This document shows, piece by piece, positions 39,357 to 48,974 of a stretch of 64,000 nt of DNA. The first letter of the stretch is position 1. The number at the start of each line of letters is the position of its first letter. The stretch covers positions 868,001 to 932,000 of the forward strand of contig NZ_CP071848.1 in NCBI RefSeq assembly GCF_023716565.1, given 5' to 3'. A model generated the notes under the pieces. The model saw nothing but the letters and a program-made list of their open reading frames with translations, was not told where the DNA came from and ran no database searches. The translations under genes were made by a program, and so were the position numbers. Source of the DNA: Vibrio sp. SCSIO 43136. GTDB taxonomy: Bacteria; Pseudomonadota; Gammaproteobacteria; Enterobacterales; Vibrionaceae.

Positions 39357-40649
39357 TTAAAACGTATAGTTGTATTGAAGAGAGGTCACTAGCGCATTGC
39401 CTTTTGACTTAAAGTCAAAGCTGGTGCCGCTACCCACTTCTTCGGTAAAGGCTCCTTCTTCACCGACAATATAGGTCAAACCAAAATCGATCTGATGATT
39501 TGAATTAAAGCGGTAACTTGCCCCCACACTATAGTTCATGCGGTCATTGTCAGGAATGCTGATCGACTGATGTGTGCGTGAAGGTGTTTGATCATAGGCA
39601 ATACCTGTACGTAGCTCCAGGTCAGGCGTCGCATAGATGGTTGCCCCCAAAGAGACCTTGTAGGCGTTACTGAATTTTTCATCTTTTTGCAGCACAGTGC
39701 CATAGGCTTGGCCAGTAGATGGGTTGATAGCATCAGAGGTTGCTAAGATCTCTTCAAAAACACTCCAGCCAGTATTTACATAGCTATAGTGTAACGCCAG
39801 TTTTTCATGCAAGCGGTGATAACCGGACAACTCTAGGATACTTGGCAGGTTAAGGGTAAGTTCACCGTCAATTTTGGCACCATTGGTGCCTGCGGCGACG
39901 GTTGAATTGGTCGGAAGATCAGAATGGTAATCTCCTTTAAAGTCGACATCAACATTAGAGCGATAGCTAATCCCCAAGCGGTGTTTAGCATTGATTTTCC
40001 ACAGAGCGCCAAGGTTCCAACCCAATCCCCAACCAGTACCTTCAAGCATCGCTAGCGTGTTGGTTTGGGTGCCCGTAGATATCCCCAGTACGCCGTATGT
40101 GCGCTTAAACTTTGCAGTCCCATAGACGGCGCTAATGCCGCCTCCAATACTTACCTCCGGGGTGACTTGATAACTGATATTAGGATTTATATTGTAGGTA
40201 GTCAGCTCGGTTTGGCCGCCAATAGGGCCGGCAAGGTAGTCATCTGGAAATTGGGTCTTCAATCCGAAATCTGAAAAAATACCTAACCCGACGTGAATTG
40301 TTTCATTCAACGGGTGAACTAAGTAGATGGATGGGACAAACACGTTTGGTACCACATCATCGTGGGCCAATTGGTTATCGAGCGTACCAACACCGCTATT
40401 GCCATTCACCCAAACCTCTGGTGCGATATAGCTGGCAGAAAGTGTCATTGAGGTGTTTTCTAGGTGAGACATGCCAGCAGCGTTGTGCGCAATAATGGCA
40501 GCACTATCGGCTATCGCTGCTTCACCTGCATTGGCTCTTCCAACTCCAGCGGCAGAATGTTCTGACAGTTGGAAGCCAGCGGAGTATACCGAGCTTGAGA
40601 GTACTGCAGCAGCTAGAGCAGACAAACGAAATATCGTCTTGTTATTCAT
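39357..40649 (-). CDS. FadL/OmpP1/TodX-type outer membrane protein
   Basis: 430 residues with a signal peptide (cleavage after SSVYS; mature start AGFQLSEHSAAGVGRANAGEA), the N-terminal signature of the FadL transporters for long-chain fatty acids and other hydrophobic substrates. The barrel ends in LQYNYTF. It lies after two lipoprotein genes on the same strand. Whether the substrate is a fatty acid is unknown. Confidence 0.88.
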   Translation of the reverse strand: MNNKTIFRLSALAAAVLSSSVYSAGFQLSEHSAAGVGRANAGEAAIADSAAIIAHNAAGMSHLENTSMTLSASYIAPEVWVNGNSGVGTLDNQLAHDDVVPNVFVPSIYLVHPLNETIHVGLGIFSDFGLKTQFPDDYLAGPIGGQTELTTYNINPNISYQVTPEVSIGGGISAVYGTAKFKRTYGVLGISTGTQTNTLAMLEGTGWGLGWNLGALWKINAKHRLGISYRSNVDVDFKGDYHSDLPTNSTVAAGTNGAKIDGELTLNLPSILELSGYHRLHEKLALHYSYVNTGWSVFEEILATSDAINPSTGQAYGTVLQKDEKFSNAYKVSLGATIYATPDLELRTGIAYDQTPSRTHQSISIPDNDRMNYSVGASYRFNSNHQIDFGLTYIVGEEGAFTEEVGSGTSFDFKSKGNALVTSLQYNYTF

Positions 40650-40674
40650 AATTTAATCCTTTAAAGCGGGTCAA

Positions 40675-40698
40675 AATGCAGGAGCAAGCTCCCGCATT
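40675..40698 (-). terminator. hairpin between the di-haem and porin genes
   Basis: AATGCGGGAGC / GCTCCTGCATT on the minus strand with one mismatch and a TTTT after. It is a weak terminator or attenuator 54 bp before the porin start. Confidence 0.55.
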
Positions 40699-40703
40699 CG
40701 TCG

Positions 40704-42005
40704 TTATTTACTGCAGTCTTGGTATGGCAATTGATTGATCCACGTCTTCACTAGCGCGAGACCCTCACTATGCACTAAGTCTCGTCCCAGCTCTGGCATC
40801 TTCTCGCCATCGGTAATACTCATGCGATAGTGGATTAACGACTTGTCTGCATCTCCTGGCCAAAGGTCGATGGTGGTACTGGCTTTCGTCGATGTCAGAG
40901 AGGTGCGACAGCGGCCGTGAGTCTCTTCATTACCTGTATATGCTAACCAATCCGGTAGGTAGAGGCCTGTACTGCTCGCCTTACCCTCATCTCGGTGGCA
41001 GTGGGCACAGTTAATGTCGAGATAGGCTTTGGCGTAATCTTCAATTTCAGTCGCAGTTAAGTTGGTCGTGACGACACCTTCTGTACCGTCAAACACAGGC
41101 ACGTCCTGCACCAGCGCCATATTGGTTGGTAAGTTGATTAGCAGACCATTATCACTCCAGTATTCCAGTTGGTTTTGTGTCGTCGAGCCATAGGTATGAC
41201 CGGAATTTAGACTGCGTGCTTTGGGGCCAATTGGCGCAAATCCCGCCGCTTGAACTTTACCTGTTGGATCAGTGATGTCTTTGTTGATGTTGTGACATGT
41301 GGTGCATTGGTCACGCCCAGGCACACCGTAGGCGAAACTCATCGTCGCTCCATCGTGGGTGATGGTGCGGTCGAGGTTAATTGGCGCTGCGGTAAGCTGT
41401 GCATCGCTGTAGTCTTCATTCCACACGTAAGGTAGTGCTATCCAACCTGAAGTGCGTTTGATAAGCAGGCGAGTTTCAATCAACTCCTCATTAGTAATAC
41501 CACGAGTGGCAGTGTCTTTAGGCAGAGCAAAAGATTTGATCAGGACTGTGCCAACAGGAAAAATGAAAGTTTCATTTTGCATATAATCTGCCGAGCTTCC
41601 CTGAGGCATGACCACGAAGCGATACTTACTGGCATAGTCAGTAAATAGCTGAGTTTGCATGGTGTACAAGGTGCCATTAGCGTTAGCAGTATTGAGCCCC
41701 GTGGTTGGGTTAGTTGCATCGGCAAAGAAGTTGTAATCCGATAGCTTTTCACAGTTATCTTTAAACTCGACGTCGTTATTGATCGCCGCCCAGTTAACCT
41801 CGCCACTGCTCATGACCAGATTACAGTTACTGTTATTCGGGTTTGGGTTAGTAGGGTCTAAAGTCGGCAAAATTGGGCGTTCTAGCTCAGTTGGTGTGAC
41901 GTTCGCTGAACTGGAGTCACTGCTAGACGACTCGCTGCCACCGTTACAACCTGCAAGTGCAATCACTGACATAGAGATTGCTAAATAATGGGGTAAATGC
42001 TTCAT
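40704..42005 (-). CDS. di-haem c-type lipoprotein, HNE_0200-like
   Basis: 433 residues. Lipobox LAGC with Cys20, then a Ser-rich linker and two haem sites: Cys234-Thr-Thr-Cys237-His238 and Cys333-Ala-His-Cys336-His337, with a possible axial Met403 (EKMPELG). The best match I know is the uncharacterised HNE_0200 type seen next to a parallel beta-helix protein. It should be a periplasm-facing di-haem cytochrome. The start at 42005 follows AGAGGATTTCATA. The beta-helix gene ends 20 bp upstream, so both are probably in one transcript. Confidence 0.82.
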   Translation of the reverse strand: MKHLPHYLAISMSVIALAGCNGGSESSSSDSSSANVTPTELERPILPTLDPTNPNPNNSNCNLVMSSGEVNWAAINNDVEFKDNCEKLSDYNFFADATNPTTGLNTANANGTLYTMQTQLFTDYASKYRFVVMPQGSSADYMQNETFIFPVGTVLIKSFALPKDTATRGITNEELIETRLLIKRTSGWIALPYVWNEDYSDAQLTAAPINLDRTITHDGATMSFAYGVPGRDQCTTCHNINKDITDPTGKVQAAGFAPIGPKARSLNSGHTYGSTTQNQLEYWSDNGLLINLPTNMALVQDVPVFDGTEGVVTTNLTATEIEDYAKAYLDINCAHCHRDEGKASSTGLYLPDWLAYTGNEETHGRCRTSLTSTKASTTIDLWPGDADKSLIHYRMSITDGEKMPELGRDLVHSEGLALVKTWINQLPYQDCSK

Positions 42006-42025
42006 TATGAAATCCTCTCTATGCA

Positions 42026-43639
42026 TTAGTTATTGTTGTAGCCGTAGATCACGCCACCAATAGTTGCGGTTGCTCCAGGTTGTGAAACACCCTGACAGTT
42101 AAACAAGTTGGCTTGCGATGCTTCAAAAACAAACGAAGGGTTGCTTGGGTCAATGGCGGTTGGGTTGGTCGCATCAAACAGGCTACCAAATGAGGTATTT
42201 GCACCATTGTCATGAGCACAGAAGTTATCTTGTGCTTCCCACTCTTTTAGATAGAGCCAGAAATCCGCAGGTACTAACCCCATGCCGATTAGTGCGCTGT
42301 AGCCACTGGTTAGCGCATCAGCGATTGGTTTGAACCCGAGATCTTGACCAATTTGATCACCAATCTGCCCTAAGCGAATGTTAGCCTCACCGACACCATC
42401 GTAAAGAATGTTTGGAAACGCTTGGTGGGTTAGGGTGTAGCCTTTGACGATATCATCGATAAGATCGCCTCTTGGGTAGTTACCGGTATTAGAGATTTGG
42501 TTGTTGTGGATATAAACGTTGGTCGGAACGGGGTTCCAGCCCCACTGTATTGCATCGCCTTCTTGGCCTTGGCCCGGGATATATTTGTTAGTGTCATCTT
42601 CGGCGATGAGGTAAGAAGTAACAGTGACCGCCATGGAATCATGACCTGAGATGACGTTGTTATAGATTTCAGTATCTCGGGCGGACAACACAATCACACC
42701 AGTACCCGGCGGAACAATATGCACACCGCCAGCAAAGCCACAATCTGGGCGGCACGCTTCACGTACATAGTTATCTAAGTTGTTGTCACGAAACACGTTG
42801 TTAAACACACGAACATTGCTTGATAGATTGCCCGTTGTCGGGTTTGCGACGGTCGCTTGACCAGTATTTATCGTAGAGCCGGTCGCAGCTCCTGGTAAGT
42901 CAAATACCAGCATGCCACCCGTATTTCCAAGTGCGAGGTTGTCATATACGTCGGCATTTTTACTGTTTTCAATCTCAATGCCTGCAATATTTTTCTCTGC
43001 CACATTGTTACGAACGACGATGTTTTCAGACTGTCCTACGTAGATACCAGCATCTGCACTGCCGTAGCTCCAGGTGTCTTCAATCAAGATATTTTTTGAA
43101 GAGACAGGGTAGAGCGCATAAGTTCCACGTAGAGAGCCTTTCTCATCTGGCAAGCGAGGGACTTGCATCCAGATGGCTGCCACTCGGCGAATAATCAGTC
43201 CATCGGTATTGGTCACTTTGATGGCATTTTTTGCCGCTTCTGAGACTTGGAAATCCTCTAGAGTTACGTTTTCTGAGTCTAAAATCGCAATACCTTCACC
43301 ACCCGATGACTCGCTAAAGTCGAGGAAGGTCTTGTCCATGCCTGCGCCTTTGATGGTGATGTTTTTTCGATTAGAGAGCGTGAGCTCATAATCAAACTTG
43401 TAGCAGCCTTCTGGTAGTTGCAGAGTTTCGCCATCGCCCATGAAGGCCAATTGGTTTGCGATGACATAGGATTGCGCTTCGCTTTGCCAGCTCATTCCAT
43501 CTGGACAAGTGGTTGGTACTTTGTATTTGCTGGTTTCATAGCTACTGCTTGGTTGTGCTAACTCCAACTCATTGTTACAGCCAATGAGTGTCATTGCCCC
43601 GATCACAGCAACAAAACCACATACTTTGATGTGCTTCAT
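42026..43639 (-). CDS. parallel beta-helix repeat lipoprotein
   Basis: 537 residues with a lipoprotein signal (lipobox LIGC, Cys21). The body has right-handed beta-helix repeats: GKNVTIKGAG-like turns at RKNITIKGAG (about 92), SENVTLEDFQ, TDGLIIRRVA, SKNILIEDTW, SENIVVRNNV, SKNADVYDN and so on to about residue 350. Such folds bind or cleave polysaccharides, but no catalytic set is clear. It is the first gene of the three-gene cluster with the di-haem protein and the FadL-like porin. It is probably outer-membrane or surface attached. Confidence 0.83.
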   Translation of the reverse strand: MKHIKVCGFVAVIGAMTLIGCNNELELAQPSSSYETSKYKVPTTCPDGMSWQSEAQSYVIANQLAFMGDGETLQLPEGCYKFDYELTLSNRKNITIKGAGMDKTFLDFSESSGGEGIAILDSENVTLEDFQVSEAAKNAIKVTNTDGLIIRRVAAIWMQVPRLPDEKGSLRGTYALYPVSSKNILIEDTWSYGSADAGIYVGQSENIVVRNNVAEKNIAGIEIENSKNADVYDNLALGNTGGMLVFDLPGAATGSTINTGQATVANPTTGNLSSNVRVFNNVFRDNNLDNYVREACRPDCGFAGGVHIVPPGTGVIVLSARDTEIYNNVISGHDSMAVTVTSYLIAEDDTNKYIPGQGQEGDAIQWGWNPVPTNVYIHNNQISNTGNYPRGDLIDDIVKGYTLTHQAFPNILYDGVGEANIRLGQIGDQIGQDLGFKPIADALTSGYSALIGMGLVPADFWLYLKEWEAQDNFCAHDNGANTSFGSLFDATNPTAIDPSNPSFVFEASQANLFNCQGVSQPGATATIGGVIYGYNNN

Positions 43640-43969
43640 GCCAATATCCTTATTGGTATTATTTTTGGGAGTGTCTTCGGTTTCACTTTCAACTGGTCAG
43701 ATCTTTACTGACCTTGTTAATTAATTGTTAACTTAAAGTTATAAGAAAGTACTAATGGCAATATGAAGAAATGTGCATCACAACACACTTTAAGCGTACA
43801 CTTGTGACCTTAATCCAGTTATTACTTTTATTATCATCACCTTAATTACGTGCTAGATGAGCGGCTGGTTGAAGAGACAAAATCACTTATGAGAAAAGTA
43901 GAAATTCGTTTCGGTTTTATAAAATAAAGGTGTGATACTAAGAGGCGTAGTGATGATTTTGAAGGCATA
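43640..43969. other. intergenic region upstream of the beta-helix gene
   Basis: 330 bp, AT-rich, no ORF that I would call. It probably holds the promoter for the beta-helix gene. No clear operator seen. Confidence 0.5.
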
Positions 43970-44005
43970 AAAAAACGCCACTGAAGATCAGCGGCGTTTT
44001 TTTTT
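43970..44005 (-). terminator. terminator after tRNA-Ser copy 1
   Basis: AACGCCACTGA / TCAGCGGCGTT with one mismatch, A and T runs. It ends the minus-strand tRNA at 44011-44101. Confidence 0.75.
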
Positions 44006-44010
44006 GAATG

Positions 44011-44101
44011 TGGCGGAGAGATAGGGATTTGAACCCTAGATACGCTATTAACGTATGCCGGTTTTCAAGACCGGTGCTTTCAACCACTCAGCCATCTCTC
44101 C
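44011..44101 (-). tRNA. tRNA-Ser (anticodon UGA), copy 1
   Basis: On the minus strand a 91-nt sequence starts GGAGAGATGGCTGAG and ends TCTCTCCGCCA with an encoded CCA. Anticodon loop CTTGAAA gives UGA. A long variable arm of CATACGTTAATAGCGTATC type marks a class II tRNA, typical for serine. Identical in sequence to the copy at 45553. Confidence 0.95.
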
Positions 44102-44407
44102 GTTGCGGGATGCATGATAGGTAAGGGTGTGTAGGTTGTAAAGTGAAAAATGCGAAAACTGATTTGATTGAGCGATATATGAACGAGAAGGGGTGTTTTA
44201 CTAAAGGACAGGCACCCAATCACTCAAACAAATATTAAATAGACATTGAGCTAGATAAGGTGGTTTTAATGTTACTGATACGATGGAAGTTATAGGTGAG
44301 CTTTACTGATAACCGTTTAGACACTCCGATGACGTTTAGTAGGTATAGCAATCAACACAAGCAACCAGAAACAACTGGTGTGACAACATTTGGCGTACTA
44401 ACGATGT
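44102..44407. other. region between tRNA-Ser copy 1 and the transposase
   Basis: 306 bp with no gene seen. It holds no clear REP-type palindrome by eye, and no terminal repeat I could match with the other side. Confidence 0.5.
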
Positions 44408-45367
44408 TCATTCCAGTGAATAGAGGTGAATTCTAGATTTATTCAGTGCGGCTTTAGCACATTCGAGGTGGAGTCTACTGCCGACTGCAGTCGTTTTCGG
44501 TCTTTCAAGTTGGCTACATACTTGCTTCCAGACTGTTGAATTTATATCGAGCCTATCCAATATCGGTGGAAGGGCGCAATCCATAGTCTTTTTGTCCCGC
44601 CTAAACTGTCGAGCAGTCCAGTCAACGAGCTCAATGTAGTCAATCAGGCGAAATGGGATACCATCAAGCTTTTCATTGTTGGAAGTGCCTACGAATGGAT
44701 GTAGGCAAGGTGCGGTAGTTTGGTTCTGATTTAAAGCGTCTATGCGGGCTTTTATCGATGTAAACTCCGAGTATTCAGGGTTTTTTGCTACACCAGCCCT
44801 AACAGGGTTTAAATCTACGTAAGCCATCGCTGCGGCAAGCGCTTTTTCATCGAGAAGCGCTTGGCTTTTAAAGCGGCTTTCCCAGAAATGGCCAGTGCAA
44901 TTGTCCTCGCGGTTAGCTTTACAGGCGATGTCGTAGTTTAGCTCCTTCATAAACCAGCTCAACGACCATAAACGCTCTCGCCATACCTTTATGATTTCTG
45001 AACATTTTTGTTCTTCAGCTTCGCAGGTTAGTTGCTTTTGTTGCCACCTCTGAACCAAAGCAGGTAGTTTGTGCTCTATCCCCCACCGTTCAACGACTTC
45101 GGCTTGAGTCAAGGCTAGTGCCTTACTGCGATCGATATGAAGGACAAGGTGAAAGTGGTTACTCATCACAGCATAAGCACAGACATTGATGCAGTACATT
45201 TGAGTAAGAGAGAGGATCTTAGCTTCAACCCAAGCTCGCCTGTGCTCATAGCTAGTATTGGTCAGACTATCTACACCGCATAGGAAGCTTTGTCTCACGC
45301 AGCGAGAGACACAATGATAATAAGGCGTAGCATCTACGGCTACGAGCTGTTTTCTTGCAGTCGTCAT
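44408..45367 (-). CDS. REP-associated-type tyrosine transposase
   Basis: 319 residues of the Y1/HUH single-strand transposase fold (TnpA_REP/RAYT type). The HUH motif is NHFHLVLHI (about 70-78). The family block DLNPVRAGVAK is near residues 183-193 and the catalytic Tyr should be close to it. It is not IS200-sized (about 150 aa) and has no TnpB partner, so the REP-linked class fits. It lies between two identical tRNA-Ser genes. It may be functional. Confidence 0.88.
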   Translation of the reverse strand: MTTARKQLVAVDATPYYHCVSRCVRQSFLCGVDSLTNTSYEHRRAWVEAKILSLTQMYCINVCAYAVMSNHFHLVLHIDRSKALALTQAEVVERWGIEHKLPALVQRWQQKQLTCEAEEQKCSEIIKVWRERLWSLSWFMKELNYDIACKANREDNCTGHFWESRFKSQALLDEKALAAAMAYVDLNPVRAGVAKNPEYSEFTSIKARIDALNQNQTTAPCLHPFVGTSNNEKLDGIPFRLIDYIELVDWTARQFRRDKKTMDCALPPILDRLDINSTVWKQVCSQLERPKTTAVGSRLHLECAKAALNKSRIHLYSLE

Positions 45368-45515
45368 AAGTCGCTTAAGGTTTGTATTTTATATGTACTT
45401 TAACAATGTAGGAAGGCAAAGAATGAGAGCGCAATGACCGTTTGAGCGAAATCAGTCTATATTCATACTTTTTGGTGTGTGTCCCGTCAAAAAGGAAGGT
45501 ATTGTTCTTAAATGC

Positions 45516-45547
45516 AAAAAGCCCGCTGATTTCTCAGCGGGCTTTTT
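45516..45547 (-). terminator. terminator after tRNA-Ser copy 2
   Basis: AAGCCCGCTGA / TCAGCGGGCTT perfect stem with a 4-nt loop and A/T runs. Confidence 0.9.
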
Positions 45548-45552
45548 GAATG

Positions 45553-45643
45553 TGGCGGAGAGATAGGGATTTGAACCCTAGATACGCTATTAACGTATGC
45601 CGGTTTTCAAGACCGGTGCTTTCAACCACTCAGCCATCTCTCC
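45553..45643 (-). tRNA. tRNA-Ser (anticodon UGA), copy 2
   Basis: Identical 91-nt class II tRNA with encoded CCA to the copy at 44011-44101. The upstream bases (GTTG) and the ten bases on the 3' side (TTTTTGAATG) are also shared, so the direct repeat is slightly longer than the tRNA. Confidence 0.95.
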
Positions 45644-45765
45644 GTTGTTGATGCGCATAATAATAGTCTCTTGGGATGTTGTAAACCCTTTTTTTGCATA
45701 ATTGAGGAAGTTATGGGCATCTAAGGCCAAAATGGGTGTAAGCGGTGATTTTATGTGCATTAAAA

Positions 45766-45794
45766 CGAAAAAGCCGCTGTTATAACAGCGGCTT
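45766..45794 (-). terminator. terminator after yejM
   Basis: AAGCCGCTGTTATAACAGCGGCTT perfect palindrome (12-bp arms) with T-rich minus-strand tail. Confidence 0.85.
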
Positions 45795-45816
45795 AGTATT
45801 AACATCTTTTAAATAG

Positions 45817-47622
45817 TTAATCATCTTCGTTAAAGAAGCGTCTTTGTTCAGATAGGCCTTGCATCAAGATGGATAGCTTAGGCTTGGCATCGCTAAGACG
45901 TCGGTAGTTGGCGTCATAAACCTTATAGTTACCAAACTTATCGATGACGGTGGTGCCTCTGTCAGTAATCAAGGCAATTTCACGACGATCACCAGCAATG
46001 ATCCATTGACGGTTTTCTTTGTCGAACAAGTTCTTACCGCTACTGTACTCATTTGGGTTTGAAGATACACCGACCAGTTCTTCTAGCAAGGTTGCTGAAA
46101 AGTCTAAATGACTGGTTTTATGTGTATAGGTATTGGCCTCTGTATTTGGCCAATGCACGATCATAGGAACTTGCAATTGGAATCGACTGTAGTTGGTACT
46201 CGAACCCCAAGAGTTAGTCTTGGTATCGTTAAATTCGGTACCGTGGTTAGACGTGAAGATGACCACGGTATTTTCGTTGAGCTGATGCTCAGTTAAATGC
46301 GAAATGACTTCAGCAACTAACTCATCGACCTGCAAGGTAGACTTCTTGTAAGAAGCCATAATGCGGTCAGCGGGGTTGAGATCTTTTACATCGTCGGAAA
46401 CTTGCAAAGACTCGTATTCTGCTACGGTGTTAAGCTCAATAAAGCTGAACCAAGGTTCGTCCGGGTTTTGATCGACCCATGCTTTCCAGCTATCGATTGC
46501 ATTGCGGTCACTTGGCGTTTGGCCCTCGATCAGCGGTTGAGGTTTTAGAGTGCGGAAGATAGTTTCATGGTAGAGGTCATCTTCGAAATTATCGCCACTA
46601 AATAACCCAAACTGGTAGCCTTTGCCTTGCAGTTCAGTCAATACCAAAGGCGTTTCTCCTTGAGCCTTAACGCTGTCCGCATAGTTGCTAGGCAAACCGT
46701 AAAATAGACCAAATACACCATACATATCGTTACTAGCACTGTAATGATTGGTAAAGTACTGGTTGTTTTGAGCGTATTGGTAAAGGTTCGGAGTATCTTC
46801 TTGATTCACCGAACTGGCACGAAGGTTATCTAGCATGACTAGTAACACGTTGTAGCGGTCACCACGACTGTTATATTGCAGTGGCTCGATCGGGTAGTTG
46901 ACCAACTTGGTTTGGCCTGAATAGTTTTCCAAGCGCTCAAGGTAAGCATCCCGTTCAAGGAAACCGTGGCGCGCCATAAAGCTTTTCGCCGTCATTGGGT
47001 ATGAAAGCGGGAAGTTAGCTCTTTGACTGGTGATCGGACCGTAGAAATACGCATCCGCCCACACATATATAAGATGACTAGCCACAAAGCAGCTAAACAG
47101 TAACCCAGCCAGTGGTCGGCCGATGTGTTTGTGCGCTAGGCGGCGTTTCTTGCGCCAAACCCACTCAGAGATGCCAAGTTCAAGTAAGAAAATGATCGGC
47201 ACTACAACAAACAATTGCTGCCATTGCGTCTCAATATTGCCTTGTTTGCTGGTGATAAGCTCCCAAATTACCGGATTGATATGCAGGTGCATTTCTTGAT
47301 AGACCTGAGTATCCAGCAATAGGGCAGTTAGCCCCACGGTCGCCACACAGACAGAAAACAGTCTAAATAGCTTGCGTGAAGGCAGAATAAAGGTGATTGG
47401 GAACAGCACTAAGATGTAGATAGCAAAAATCAAAAAGCTAAAATGGCCGACCCAAGAGATTGCCAAATAGCTTTGACCTAGCAGTGTTTCCGGCCAAGGG
47501 GATTGAGTGATGTATCGAGTACCGATAAGCATCGCTGCAATAATATTGAAGAAGGCAAACCAATGCCCCCAACTCACTAGCCGTGATACACGCTCGCCGT
47601 ATGTGTTTTCGCTATCTACCAT
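45817..47622 (-). CDS. yejM: inner-membrane sulfatase-fold protein YejM (PbgA/LapC)
   Basis: 601 residues. It begins with the DUF3413 membrane part (VSRLVSWGHWFAFFN, about 10-24; about five membrane helices to residue 210) followed by a periplasmic sulfatase-like domain (VLLVMLDNLRASSV, about 258; VVIFTSNHGTEFNDT, about 456). It matches E. coli YejM in order and length (586). There it senses lipopolysaccharide and controls LpxC turnover with LapB/FtsH. yejL is 22 bp upstream on the same strand. The active-site Cys/Ser of sulfatases is missing, as in the family. Confidence 0.93.
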   Translation of the reverse strand: MVDSENTYGERVSRLVSWGHWFAFFNIIAAMLIGTRYITQSPWPETLLGQSYLAISWVGHFSFLIFAIYILVLFPITFILPSRKLFRLFSVCVATVGLTALLLDTQVYQEMHLHINPVIWELITSKQGNIETQWQQLFVVVPIIFLLELGISEWVWRKKRRLAHKHIGRPLAGLLFSCFVASHLIYVWADAYFYGPITSQRANFPLSYPMTAKSFMARHGFLERDAYLERLENYSGQTKLVNYPIEPLQYNSRGDRYNVLLVMLDNLRASSVNQEDTPNLYQYAQNNQYFTNHYSASNDMYGVFGLFYGLPSNYADSVKAQGETPLVLTELQGKGYQFGLFSGDNFEDDLYHETIFRTLKPQPLIEGQTPSDRNAIDSWKAWVDQNPDEPWFSFIELNTVAEYESLQVSDDVKDLNPADRIMASYKKSTLQVDELVAEVISHLTEHQLNENTVVIFTSNHGTEFNDTKTNSWGSSTNYSRFQLQVPMIVHWPNTEANTYTHKTSHLDFSATLLEELVGVSSNPNEYSSGKNLFDKENRQWIIAGDRREIALITDRGTTVIDKFGNYKVYDANYRRLSDAKPKLSILMQGLSEQRRFFNEDD

Positions 47623-47644
47623 TTATTTGATGTTCTTTTAATTC

Positions 47645-47872
47645 TTAGTGGCTGTTGTCGCTGTCTACTGAAGAAATCAGCGCTTGTGCAAATTTTTCAG
47701 CAATTGCTTTACGTTGTGAAGGAGCAACGTTGGTATTTAAGACATTGGTAGCGATATTTCCAGCAATCATTAGTGACAGCTCGCTGCCAGCACCGTGTTT
47801 GTCGAGTACGGCTGCAACTTCTGCAAGGATAGTTTCAACTTGTTGGTCACTGTATTTTGATGTAATAGGCAT
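47645..47872 (-). CDS. yejL: YejL family protein
   Basis: 75 residues (DUF1414/UPF0352), [19 protein letters not shown]. Small helical protein of unknown function. It is the first gene of a yejLM unit, facing yejK across 85 bp, as in E. coli. Confidence 0.93.
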   Translation of the reverse strand: MPITSKYSDQQVETILAEVAAVLDKHGAGSELSLMIAGNIATNVLNTNVAPSQRKAIAEKFAQALISSVDSDNSH

Positions 47873-47957
47873 AATAACTCTGCTAATGATAGTGAAAGCG
47901 GCTTATGATAACCTACTCCCACCTTCAACTGAAACCTCAACGTAAATTAAATTCACT

Positions 47958-48965
47958 ATGAGCTTGAATCTTTCCAACGTTATTCTTCACCAGCTGGTTA
48001 AAAACGACCAAGAAGAACTAGAAGTCCATTTCCGCGAATCAGCCCTTGAACACAATGGTTCTACTGAAAATCTGGTCGCTGAACTGCATCGAGTGTTTAA
48101 CAGTAAAGCTGGAAAAGGCTTTGGTTCTTTTAGCTCCGACAGCGAATTTAAAGGTTGGTTGCAAGAATTTCGCCAAGGTGAGAAGAACTTCTACGAGTTT
48201 TCTCAAGACAGTGCTCGCCGCCTTAAAACTGAGCTTGCAAAGTACCCATTTGCCGATGAAGGCATTCTTGTTTTAGCAGAATATCAATCGCTTGCGACAG
48301 AGTACCTGTTTATTGGTGTCTTGCCATCTAATCAAAGTCTAAAAGTGACTGAAGGTCTCGATATTAGTGCGACTGACTATCTTGATATCTCGAAAATGGA
48401 TATTGCGGCAAGAATTGACCTATCGTTCTATCAAAGCGATCCAGACTCTAATCGTTACTTAACATTCATCAAAGGCCGTGTTGGCCGAAAAGTGTCTGAC
48501 TTCTTCTTAGATTTCTTACAGGCTGAGGTTGGTCTCGATAGCAAGCAACAAAACCAGATTTTGATGCAAGCGGTCGAAGATTTTTGTACCGACTCAAAGT
48601 TAGAAAAAGAAGATGCTTTGGAGTATCGCAAGCAGGTTGCTGATTATTGTAATGAGCAGATCAAATCAGGCGATGAAGTGGAAGTGAGAGAACTATCGCA
48701 TGAGCTACCATCGAGTAGCGATGGCACCAGCTTTTTTGACTACACTCAAGAACAAGGCTATGAATTAGAAGAAAGTTTCCCTGGCGATCGCACGGCAGTA
48801 CGCAAGTTGACCAAGTATGTTGGTGCGGGTGGTGGGGTATCTGTTAACTTTGATGCACTTTTGCTAGGTGAACGTATCTTCTATGATCCAGAAACGGATA
48901 CGTTGACCATTAAAGGCACTCCGCCAAACCTGCGTGAACAGCTAAATCGTAGCAAGGGCCAATAA
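47958..48965 (+). CDS. yejK: nucleoid-associated protein YejK
   Basis: 335 residues, matching the YejK/NdpA family (E. coli 335 aa) in length. The region DFFLDFLQAEVGLDSKQQN and the end KGTPPNLREQLNRSKGQ are typical. It binds the nucleoid. Divergent from yejLM. Followed by a hairpin terminator. Confidence 0.95.
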   Translation: MSLNLSNVILHQLVKNDQEELEVHFRESALEHNGSTENLVAELHRVFNSKAGKGFGSFSSDSEFKGWLQEFRQGEKNFYEFSQDSARRLKTELAKYPFADEGILVLAEYQSLATEYLFIGVLPSNQSLKVTEGLDISATDYLDISKMDIAARIDLSFYQSDPDSNRYLTFIKGRVGRKVSDFFLDFLQAEVGLDSKQQNQILMQAVEDFCTDSKLEKEDALEYRKQVADYCNEQIKSGDEVEVRELSHELPSSSDGTSFFDYTQEQGYELEESFPGDRTAVRKLTKYVGAGGGVSVNFDALLLGERIFYDPETDTLTIKGTPPNLREQLNRSKGQ

Positions 48966-48974
48966 AAACAATTG

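Noticed and set aside
42118..42333. Plus-strand ORFs opposite the beta-helix gene
   Set aside because: They are shadows of repetitive coding sequence on the minus strand, with no ribosome site.
44102..44407. Possible REP palindromes or element ends for the transposase
   Set aside because: No clear hairpin with a conserved foot was found by eye; a genome-wide motif search would be needed.
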